A DNA stretch of 6,584 nucleotides, taken from contig PBPF01000100.1 of assembly GCA_002724615.1 (NCBI GenBank), forward strand, positions 3,028 to 9,611, written 5' to 3'. A program made the translations under genes and the position numbers. How positions within the stretch are numbered: position 1 is the stretch's first letter; every line of letters begins with the position of its first letter. Source of the stretch: Verrucomicrobiales bacterium. GTDB taxonomy: Bacteria; Verrucomicrobiota; Verrucomicrobiia; Limisphaerales; UBA1100. The notes below the pieces were generated by a model. It did no database searches and had not been told where the DNA came from. It saw only the letters and a program-made list of their open reading frames with translations. Shown in pieces: positions 1 to 4,970 of the stretch.

Positions 1-1091
1 CCCAGCTCAATACCGTTGGATCGCCAGTGGAGGCTATTAACGCGGCCGGCGGGCAGCTTGGGCGTATCGAGCTTGCCTGTTGTCAAGTCTAGCAGATGCA
101 GTCGCCCGAAGCCGGCTTCATTACGGACATATGCTACGATGTTGCCCTTGGGGGACACTGCAAATTCCTCTACATCCCACTTGGCCTCGGGTGTCAAGAC
201 ACGCCTCACGCCGGTTTCGAGGTTGAGCTGGCAGAGTTGCTGGAATTCTCCATCAGCATCGTCAGTAAAGAAGACAGATGTGATGTCGGGGCCGAAACTT
301 GCTGCGCCGCGCGAAACCTTTCGGGGAGAGCGTTGGTTCATCGCAGACACAGTGCCGGAGGCGACATCGACGATGTGCAGGTAGCTCTCGTTGATGGAGA
401 TGTACTCGCGCAACAGTAAGATGGCGCTGTTTGGGGCCCAGTCCAGCACTTGCCATCCACCACCCTTGAACCGCGCCAGCTGCTGGGCGGACTGTGGCTT
501 TGCGGCGTCCATTACGTACAAGTCGTAGTCATGGCCGTTGCGCTGGTTGGACATGTAGGCGATACGGCGGCCATCGGGCGACCAGTGGGCACTGGTGAAC
601 CGACTGCGTCCGTCAGACAACAGTATGGGCACCGGCTTCTCGCCATCGGGATTGACGCGGAACAACTGGAAGGCTTCATTGCCGCCCACGTCGCGCGTGA
701 AAAGAACATCCCGACCTCTTAATGGCTGAAACTCAGCGCCTCGAATCGGCTCCGGGCCGTTGGTTAACACCGCCGGTTTTGCACCGGGTGCATTGACTAG
801 GTGCAACTGCGCGGTTTGTTGTTTTGCGCCGCGCATCGTGATGAGCATCTCGCGCTTGCCCGGGTGCCAGCCTTGGAAGCGCACCATTCCCAGCCGCAGG
901 TAAGGCTCAGCCTGTTTGCGCAGGGCGTCGGGAATGGCGGGTATGCCGTCGACCACCAAATTTGGTGGTGGCGTGGCAACGGCAGCCATTGAAGTAAGCA
1001 GTATAGGCAAAGTGGTACGGAACACGGCCCCATCGTGCGCATGCACGCCAAGTTGACAAGCCGTTTTCACGTCCTTGCACAATTGCCACAT
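1..1091 (-). CDS. S9-family (prolyl oligopeptidase-type) exported peptidase, N-terminal beta-propeller part; C-terminus beyond left edge
   Basis: The minus frame is open from 1091 to the left edge, giving 363 residues and no stop. A hydrophobic stretch at about residues 24-39 ends in AAVA-type small residues and looks like a signal peptide, so the enzyme is probably exported. After it comes PPPNLVVDGIPAIP, then GWHP (75-78), TRDVGGNE (132-139), WSPDGRRIAY (170-179), DLYVMD (190-195), EYISINESYL (229-238) and further repeats. These are blades of the seven-bladed propeller that gates the active site in S9 peptidases. The Ser-Asp-His alpha/beta-hydrolase domain would lie outside the window, so catalysis cannot be confirmed. 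The start is uncertain. ATG 1091 has GGAGG nine bases upstream; ATG 1100 has GGAGG touching it and is less likely; GTG 1025 would give a much more compact signal peptide (VFRTTLPILL...). The gene is divergent from the glyoxalase gene. Family call is firm; the substrate is unknown. Confidence 0.88.
   Translation of the reverse strand, partial: MWQLCKDVKTACQLGVHAHDGAVFRTTLPILLTSMAAVATPPPNLVVDGIPAIPDALRKQAEPYLRLGMVRFQGWHPGKREMLITMRGAKQQTAQLHLVNAPGAKPAVLTNGPEPIRGAEFQPLRGRDVLFTRDVGGNEAFQLFRVNPDGEKPVPILLSDGRSRFTSAHWSPDGRRIAYMSNQRNGHDYDLYVMDAAKPQSAQQLARFKGGGWQVLDWAPNSAILLLREYISINESYLHIVDVASGTVSAMNQRSPRKVSRGAASFGPDITSVFFTDDADGEFQQLCQLNLETGVRRVLTPEAKWDVEEFAVSPKGNIVAYVRNEAGFGRLHLLDLTTGKLDTPKLPAGRVNSLHWRSNGIEL
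952..969. repeat. Perfect 18-bp palindrome inside the S9 peptidase gene
   Basis: ACCACCAAATTTGGTGGT equals its own reverse complement, with no spacer. It falls in the codons for PPPNLVV just after the signal peptide, about 140 bases from the glyoxalase start. Symmetry of this type is typical of dimeric repressor sites, but the protein motif it encodes is itself commonly seen in this family, so a coding cause is possible. Confidence 0.5.
1053..1083 (+). promoter_or_regulatory. Possible sigma-70-type promoter for the glyoxalase gene
   Basis: A perfect TTGACA box at 1053-1058 is followed after 19 bases by CACAAT (1078-1083), a 4 of 6 match to the -10 box. Transcription would begin near 1090, about 20 bases before the ATG at 1110. 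The spacer is two bases longer than ideal and there is no Shine-Dalgarno, so this is only a candidate. It would lie inside the S9 reading frame if that gene starts at 1091. Confidence 0.3.
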
Positions 1092-1100
1092 TCCCGCCAT

Positions 1101-1105
1101 CCTCC
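1101..1105 (-). promoter_or_regulatory. Shine-Dalgarno GGAGG favouring the ATG at 1091 of the S9 peptidase
   Basis: CCTCC on the plus strand reads GGAGG on the minus strand and lies nine bases before the ATG at 1091. It directly abuts the ATG at 1100, which is too close to serve it. It is the clearest ribosome-binding site before any gene in the window. It argues against the otherwise attractive GTG start at 1025, though it could be chance. Confidence 0.45.
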
Positions 1106-1109
1106 GCCG

Positions 1110-1511
1110 ATGCCGATTGTCACAAAACTGCTACACACCCGTTACCGTGTCGATGACTTGGAACGCACGGTGAAATTCTACACGGAGATTCTTGGGCTTA
1201 CGGAGACACGCCGCCATAAGTCACCGCGGGGCTCGGAGTTGGTTTTTCTCGCCACGCCGAACAGTGAGGAGGAAATCGAGATTTGCTCTTACCCGAGCAG
1301 CGGCGGTGTGCAGGTGCAAGAGGATCTCACGCATCTGGCGTTTCAAGTGGATAGTCTGGAGGAATTTGAAAAGCACATTCAGGCGCATGGCGTTGAGTAT
1401 TCTGATGGACCACACATGAAGGACAACGGCGGCGGGTTTGCGTTCATCGATGCGCCGGAAGGGTACGAGATAGAACTCATCCAAAAAACCCCCGGTGACT
1501 CCGGATATTAG
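1110..1511 (+). CDS. Glyoxalase I-like / VOC-superfamily metalloenzyme (lactoylglutathione lyase-like)
   Basis: The protein has 133 residues, the usual size for a bacterial single-chain glyoxalase I. It shows two beta-alpha-beta-beta-beta modules: TRYRVDDLERTVKFYTEILGL (about 10-30) opens the first and LTHLAFQVDSLEEFEKHI (73-90) the second. The four expected metal ligands can be placed at His9, Glu57, His75 and Glu122 (in GYEIELI), matching the His/Glu/His/Glu set of glyoxalase I. A role in detoxifying methylglyoxal through its glutathione hemithioacetal is therefore plausible, but other VOC enzymes share this set, so the substrate is not certain. I chose ATG 1110 because the family begins with a short MPIVTKLLHTRYRV-type N-terminus; an ATG at 1035 would add 25 unrelated residues and overlap the divergent gene. 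No Shine-Dalgarno is visible. The next gene starts 36 bases downstream. Confidence 0.88.
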   Translation: MPIVTKLLHTRYRVDDLERTVKFYTEILGLTETRRHKSPRGSELVFLATPNSEEEIEICSYPSSGGVQVQEDLTHLAFQVDSLEEFEKHIQAHGVEYSDGPHMKDNGGGFAFIDAPEGYEIELIQKTPGDSGY

Positions 1512-1547
1512 ATTTCTGGTAAAGTCAAAACCCCTTCTGGTTAATCC

Positions 1548-2393
1548 ATGAAATCTACCTCGTGGCTCATTTTTTTCTCTGTCTTACTGCCCTCTCTTTT
1601 AAGTGCCAACAATAACGCCGCACCGCCCAGAATTCCCAAGCTGGACATTCGGTTCACCCAAAAGGGTTTCAAGACTGTCCCGGAGAATTTTGTGGCGATT
1701 TGCAATTCTGCGGCGATGACGATCGCACGGCATTACCCGGATCGAAAATTCAAGCCCATTCTAATCCCCAAGGCCAATCATGGTTATCCCGTGCAATTGG
1801 ACCAAAAGGGGCCAAATGGAGAATCAATGATCATGCTGGCCGTTTCGGATGGCTGGGGCTGGGCACAGATTGCCTTTCAGTTTTCTCACGAGTTCGCACA
1901 TATTGTCATCAATCAGGATCAGCCAAGGGCCGGCCCCAACCATTGGATCAATGAGGCATTTTGCGAAGCAGCCTCCTACCATGCCATTAAGGTGATGGCG
2001 GAGGAATGGAAGACTCATCCGCCTTATAGAAACTGGAAAAGCTATGCGAAGCATCTCGACTCTTACGCGGGAAACTATCTGAAAAAGGAGAACGCACGTC
2101 CCGAGGGAATGGAGTTTATCCCGTGGCTGCGCAAACATGAAAAAGCGCTTCGGCTGGGGAAACGCTATCCGAACAGGGAAATCTATAAATATGTTTCCTA
2201 CCAGCTTTATGGCTTGATTGGAAAAAATCCCAAACATCTTGCTGCGGTCGGCTTGCTGAATACTGGACTGAAAGATCAGGCACTCACCACCCGGCAATAT
2301 TTGGCACGCTGGAAAAAAGTGCTCCCGCCTGCTCACAAGTCGTTCGCGGATCAAACCGCTGCTGTCCTCGGTTTCCCATTGTCTTCCCAGTAA
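1548..2393 (+). CDS. Secreted HExxH zinc metallopeptidase-like protein
   Basis: The product has 281 residues. Residues 1-20 form a signal peptide: a Lys near the start, a hydrophobic core LIFFSVLLPSLL and a likely cut after LSA, so it acts outside the cytoplasm. HEFAH at 114-118 is the zincin HExxH motif. Eighteen residues on, in NHWINEAFCEAAS, Glu136 sits where gluzincins (thermolysin-like, M1, M4 and similar) carry their third zinc ligand; Glu140 is an alternative. The rest, rich in Tyr, Trp and Lys, has no motif I recognise, and I cannot name a peptidase family. It may be one of the small standalone gluzincins found in Planctomycetes and Verrucomicrobia, or an inactive relative. Its base composition looks more AT-rich than that of the downstream enolase gene. 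It lies 36 bases after the glyoxalase gene and 22 before the oxidase gene and may share their transcript. No Shine-Dalgarno is seen. Confidence 0.78.
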   Translation: MKSTSWLIFFSVLLPSLLSANNNAAPPRIPKLDIRFTQKGFKTVPENFVAICNSAAMTIARHYPDRKFKPILIPKANHGYPVQLDQKGPNGESMIMLAVSDGWGWAQIAFQFSHEFAHIVINQDQPRAGPNHWINEAFCEAASYHAIKVMAEEWKTHPPYRNWKSYAKHLDSYAGNYLKKENARPEGMEFIPWLRKHEKALRLGKRYPNREIYKYVSYQLYGLIGKNPKHLAAVGLLNTGLKDQALTTRQYLARWKKVLPPAHKSFADQTAAVLGFPLSSQ

Positions 2394-2415
2394 AAACAGT
2401 CCGCCAAAGATTCTT

Positions 2416-3558
2416 ATGTCATATCAAGTCATCGTTGTCGGCGTTGGCTCCATGGGAGCCGCAACTTGTTGGCGGCTGGCCCGGAAAGGCATCAATGTCT
2501 TGGGCCTTGAACAGGGAGCGCTCCCGAACCCTTTGGCATCCTTTGCTGGAGCGACGCGTGCGATAAGGCTTTCTTACACGGAACATCCGGACTATGTACC
2601 GCTGTTGCGCGGGGCTTACCGACTGTGGGATGAGTTAGGAGAGGAAGCCGGAGATCAATTTCTGGTTCGAACAGGCGCGGTTTATCTCGGAAGAAAAGAG
2701 GGATACATGGTGGGCGGTGCGCTTCGGGCCGCGGTGGAGCACAGACTGGAACATGAATTATTGACGAGTCAGGAGTTGGGTGAACGCTGGCCTCAGTTTC
2801 AGGTTGATGAAGCGGATGTGGGATTGTTTGAAAAGGAGGCGGGCTACGTGCTTTCGGAGCGGGCCGTTGGGGCCATGGTACAACGTGCTCTATTGGCGGG
2901 CGCGAAGTTGAAAGGGCACGTCGCGGTGACTGATTGGCGGACGGAGGGGGATGGCGTTGTAGTCAAAACGGATCAAGGGGATGTTCGAGCAGACCGGGTG
3001 GTCTTCACAGCCGGGGCATGGTCGGGAAAGGTTCTGGAAGAATTGAAGGTGCCCTTGAAGGTAACTCGGCAGGTCCTCGGATGGACTTGGCCACAGTGTC
3101 CAATGGACTTCACAGCAGAAAAATTCCCGGTCTGGGTGGCGGATGCAGGCGATGGAGCGGTACACTACGGATTTCCATTGACGCCGGATGGATCAGGCGG
3201 CGTGGGACTGAAATCCGCGCGGCATTTCCCGGCCTTGGAAGTCAATCCGGACCGCGTGGTCCGTGAAGCTTTGGAGGGTGATGAAGACGAAGTACGCAAT
3301 GGGCTGCGCCGATTCGTTCCGAGTGGTGACGGACCACTGCTGTCTTTGCGCATTTGCCTCTACACAAACACTCCCGACGGGCATTTTGTCGTGGACCACC
3401 ACCCCGAATGTTCGCATGCAGTAATTGCGTGCGGGTTCAGCGGACATGGCTTTAAGTTTGCCCCCGTCATGGGTGAAGCCTTGGCCGATCTCGCTGTGGA
3501 GGGAAAAACGGATTGGCCGATCGACTTTTTGGGGTTATCCCGTTTCGCAGACGCATGA
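2416..3558 (+). CDS. FAD-dependent N-methyl-amino-acid/sarcosine oxidase family protein (MSOX/MTOX-like)
   Basis: The length, 380 residues, is that of monomeric sarcosine oxidase and N-methyltryptophan oxidase. Residues 5-32 form the Rossmann FAD-binding strand-helix-strand with GVGSMG (9-14) and the ribose-binding Glu32. Compared with what is known of MSOX, I can place Arg48 and Arg51 in ATRAIRLSY, Tyr251 in HYGFP, Lys266 (the lysine that activates oxygen) and His270 in GLKSARH, Cys314 in [12 protein letters not shown] (site of covalent FAD attachment) and Lys347 in HGFKFAP. Arg51 and Lys347 are the pair that bind the substrate carboxylate. It should therefore oxidise a secondary or cyclic amino acid, with O2 giving H2O2; the exact substrate is unknown. 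Two oddities: Ala44 stands where MSOX has His45, and the loop between Tyr251 and Lys266 is four residues longer. Its stop overlaps the next start (ATGA), so translation is probably coupled. Confidence 0.88.
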   Translation: MSYQVIVVGVGSMGAATCWRLARKGINVLGLEQGALPNPLASFAGATRAIRLSYTEHPDYVPLLRGAYRLWDELGEEAGDQFLVRTGAVYLGRKEGYMVGGALRAAVEHRLEHELLTSQELGERWPQFQVDEADVGLFEKEAGYVLSERAVGAMVQRALLAGAKLKGHVAVTDWRTEGDGVVVKTDQGDVRADRVVFTAGAWSGKVLEELKVPLKVTRQVLGWTWPQCPMDFTAEKFPVWVADAGDGAVHYGFPLTPDGSGGVGLKSARHFPALEVNPDRVVREALEGDEDEVRNGLRRFVPSGDGPLLSLRICLYTNTPDGHFVVDHHPECSHAVIACGFSGHGFKFAPVMGEALADLAVEGKTDWPIDFLGLSRFADA

Positions 3559-4658
3559 AGATCACAGGCATCCAAGTTTATCAAATTGACCTACCTCTAC
3601 ACGAAGGCTCGTATCAGTGGTCGGGCGGCAAGTCGGTGCAAGTATTCGACAGCACTGTGGTGGCGGTGGAGACAGATGCGGGCATCACGGGCCATGGCGA
3701 GGTCTGCCCGCTGGGGCCGTTTTACCTGCCGGCTTATGCGCAAGGCGTACGCGCGGGCATCGGGGAACTGGGGCCGCATCTGCTGGGGGAGGACCCCACG
3801 CGGCTGGGGCCGTTGAACTGGCTGATGGACCGCGCGCTGCAAGGGCACCCCTACGTTAAGAGCGGGCTCGATATGGCGTGCTGGGATGTGCTTGGGCAGG
3901 CCAGCGGGCAGCCGGTTTGTGAGTTGTTGGGTGGACGGTTCGGGGATGACTTCGGGTTGTACCGTGCCATCTCACAGGAGGCACCGGAAGCGATGGCGGA
4001 ACGGATCGCGGGCTACCGCGCAGAGGGATACCGACGTTTCCAGCTAAAGGTAGGCGGCGATCCGGCGGAGGACATCGAGCGCATTCGGCAGGCGCGGTCA
4101 GTGCTGGAACCGAGCGACAAGCTGGTGGCCGATGCCAACACGGGTTGGACGCAACACGAAGCCGCTCGCGTGGTGCGCGCCGTGCGAGATTTGGATGTGT
4201 ACATTGAGCAGCCCTGCCGCACGTATGAGGAATGTCTAGCCATTCGCCGCCGTACGGACTTGCCGTTTGTGCTGGATGAATGCATCGACAGCCTGCGCCC
4301 GTTGCTGCGCGGCCATGCGGATGGGGCGATGGATGTTGTGAACCTGAAGATCAGCAAATTAGGTGGCTTGACGAAACTAAAACAGGCGCGCGACCTGTGC
4401 GTGGATCTCGGTATTGCGATGACGATTGAGGATAGCTGGGGAGGCGACATTGTTACTGCCGCCATCGCTGCGCTTGCCCACGGGACACCACCGGAGTTGC
4501 TGTTTAGTTCCACGGATTTCAATAGCTATGTGACAACCAGTATTGCCGAGGGTGCTCCACAACGGGCGAATGGACGATTGTCGTCCTCGACCGTTCCCGG
4601 TCTTGGTGTTGTGCCGCGCATGGAGGTGTTGGGCGAGCCGGTGTTGGTCATTCGTTGA
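3555..4658 (+). CDS. Enolase-superfamily enzyme, muconate-lactonizing subgroup (hydroxyproline dehydratase / hydroxyproline-betaine epimerase-like)
   Basis: The protein has 367 residues, standard for the family: an alpha/beta capping domain (1 to about 120) with [16 protein letters not shown], then a TIM barrel. Metal ligands are Asp193 (VADANTGW), Glu218 (YIEQPC) and Asp241 (LDECID). The catalytic lysines are Lys165 in FQLKVGG and Lys265 in NLKISKLGG, an arrangement on both faces of the substrate that allows epimerisation or dehydration. The first Lys of the common KxK motif is Gln163. From memory, [25 protein letters not shown] and IEDSWGGDI resemble proteins annotated as cis-3-hydroxy-L-proline dehydratase and 4-hydroxyproline betaine 2-epimerase (HpbD). 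I cannot separate these, and an uncharacterised activity is possible. The start at 3555 gives the family's MKITxIxVY N-terminus and overlaps the oxidase stop by four bases; an upstream ATG at 3513 would add 14 unrelated residues. A terminator follows 26 bases after the stop. Confidence 0.88.
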   Translation: MKITGIQVYQIDLPLHEGSYQWSGGKSVQVFDSTVVAVETDAGITGHGEVCPLGPFYLPAYAQGVRAGIGELGPHLLGEDPTRLGPLNWLMDRALQGHPYVKSGLDMACWDVLGQASGQPVCELLGGRFGDDFGLYRAISQEAPEAMAERIAGYRAEGYRRFQLKVGGDPAEDIERIRQARSVLEPSDKLVADANTGWTQHEAARVVRAVRDLDVYIEQPCRTYEECLAIRRRTDLPFVLDECIDSLRPLLRGHADGAMDVVNLKISKLGGLTKLKQARDLCVDLGIAMTIEDSWGGDIVTAAIAALAHGTPPELLFSSTDFNSYVTTSIAEGAPQRANGRLSSSTVPGLGVVPRMEVLGEPVLVIR

Positions 4659-4684
4659 CTATTTGTCGGGATTTTTCACGCTTG

Positions 4685-4712
4685 ATGCGCGTTGATCACG
4701 CGCATTTATTTT
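4685..4712 (+). terminator. Intrinsic terminator after the enolase-family gene
   Basis: A perfect 8-bp inverted repeat, ATGCGCGT (4685-4692) and ACGCGCAT (4698-4705), encloses the loop TGATC and is followed by TTATTTT. G4684 can add a wobble pair. This is a fair rho-independent terminator for the plus-strand gene run. The same symmetric site lies about 95-115 bases before the predicted sigma-54 start, a usual distance for an activator site, so a second role is possible. Confidence 0.65.
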
Positions 4713-4718
4713 AAGGTT

Positions 4719-4728
4719 AAAAACCAAC
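4719..4728 (+). repeat. Direct repeat AAAAACCAAC, copy 1
   Basis: This 10-base word occurs here and again at 4823-4832, one copy upstream of the sigma-54 promoter and one within the predicted transcript, 104 bases apart. The function is unknown; in an A-rich region chance is a real possibility. Confidence 0.4.
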
Positions 4729-4772
4729 CTGCTTTTTTCATCAAAAACGGACAGTTATGTGCGTTGATGCGT

Positions 4773-4787
4773 TGGCATGGCGTTTGC
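4773..4787 (+). promoter_or_regulatory. Sigma-54 (RpoN) type -24/-12 promoter
   Basis: TGGCATG, four bases, then TTGC matches the sigma-54 consensus TGGCACG-N4-TTGC at every fixed position except one C to T change. The invariant GG (4774-4775) and GC (4786-4787) are exactly ten bases apart, a T precedes the element, and TTT follows the GC. Transcription should start near 4799-4800. Promoters of this class need an ATP-driven enhancer-binding protein; the inverted repeat at 4685-4705 and the GCGTTGAT words at 4689-4696 and 4761-4768 are possible but unproven sites. No plus-strand gene follows within the window; only the short unit ending at 4921 does. Confidence 0.7.
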
Positions 4788-4822
4788 TTTAATCATTTCA
4801 GACAGGCAATTGTAACAGCCTC

Positions 4823-4832
4823 AAAAACCAAC
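4823..4832 (+). repeat. Direct repeat AAAAACCAAC, copy 2
   Basis: Second copy of the 10-base word at 4719-4728. Here it would lie in the RNA and contribute its A-run to a weak hairpin, with CAAAAA (4822-4827) facing TTTTTG (4837-4842). Confidence 0.4.
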
Positions 4833-4878
4833 AAGATTTTTGTGAGAGGAGAAGTAAGGTCTGTGACATGCCTCGATT

Positions 4879-4921
4879 GAAGGGCGGCGTTCCGGCTAAT
4901 GGAGCGTCGTCCTTCGCTTTT
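4879..4921 (+). terminator. Strong intrinsic terminator, plus strand only
   Basis: GAAGGGCGGCGTTCC (4879-4893) pairs with GGAGCGTCGTCCTTC (4901-4915) over all 15 positions, three of them G-U wobbles, around a seven-base loop GGCTAAT. GC and then TTTTT (to about 4922) follow. On the minus strand the three wobbles become A-C mismatches and no T-run follows, so it works only for a transcript coming from the left. No protein gene lies directly before it, which points to the short sigma-54 unit. Confidence 0.8.
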
Positions 4922-4970
4922 TAGGATTCGGTTTTTCTTTTTCCGCCACACTGAAGTTGCGAGGCGGGCT

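Larger units (their letters stand above)
4800..4921 (+). ncRNA. Candidate sigma-54-dependent small RNA of about 120 nt
   Basis: The unit is defined by the sigma-54 promoter at 4773-4787 and the strong hairpin plus T-run at 4879-4921. Between them no convincing coding frame is visible. Possible structure: CAGAC (4799-4803) can pair with GTCTG (4859-4863), closing over a weak A/U hairpin (4822-4827 with 4837-4842). A purine-rich stretch, GAGAGGAGAAGTAAGG (4844-4859), is mostly unpaired. The terminator stem contains three G-U pairs that form only in the plus-strand RNA, which supports transcription in this direction. I know no RNA family that it matches. The alternative is a very short translated gene: an ATG at 4868 opens an 18-codon frame (MPRLKGGVPANGASSFAF) preceded by AAGG at 4856-4859, but that frame is mostly the terminator hairpin itself. 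Confidence 0.5.
4659..4970. other. 312-base intergenic region between converging genes
   Basis: This gap separates the enolase gene from the convergent membrane-protein gene. Read on the plus strand it holds a hairpin terminator, an AT-rich stretch with short repeats, a sigma-54 promoter, a candidate short transcript and a second, stronger terminator. On the minus strand I see no clear terminator for the membrane-protein gene between its stop at 4971 and about 4685, so its transcript might run antisense through this region. No protein gene is convincing here. Confidence 0.7.

Noticed and set aside
96..722. Plus-strand frames opposite the S9 gene
   Set aside because: They are shadows: the minus strand here encodes a continuous beta-propeller with clear S9 motifs.
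1035..1109. Upstream ATG extending the glyoxalase by 25 residues
   Set aside because: The extension is unlike the family N-terminus and would overlap the divergent S9 gene; ATG 1110 starts at the family's usual point.
1491..1547. CCGG-TGACT-CCGG hairpin and the TTCTGGT repeat between the glyoxalase and metallopeptidase genes
   Set aside because: The stem is only four base pairs with no T-run, and the 7-base repeat is too short to mean much; not a terminator or operator I can support.
3513..3554. Upstream ATG extending the enolase-type enzyme by 14 residues
   Set aside because: The extra residues are unlike the family and lie inside the oxidase gene; ATG 3555 gives the typical MKIT start and an ATGA coupling.
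4692..4880. 62-codon plus-strand frame across the intergenic region
   Set aside because: Its ATG lies inside the first terminator hairpin and it spans the sigma-54 promoter; no Shine-Dalgarno and no recognisable protein character.
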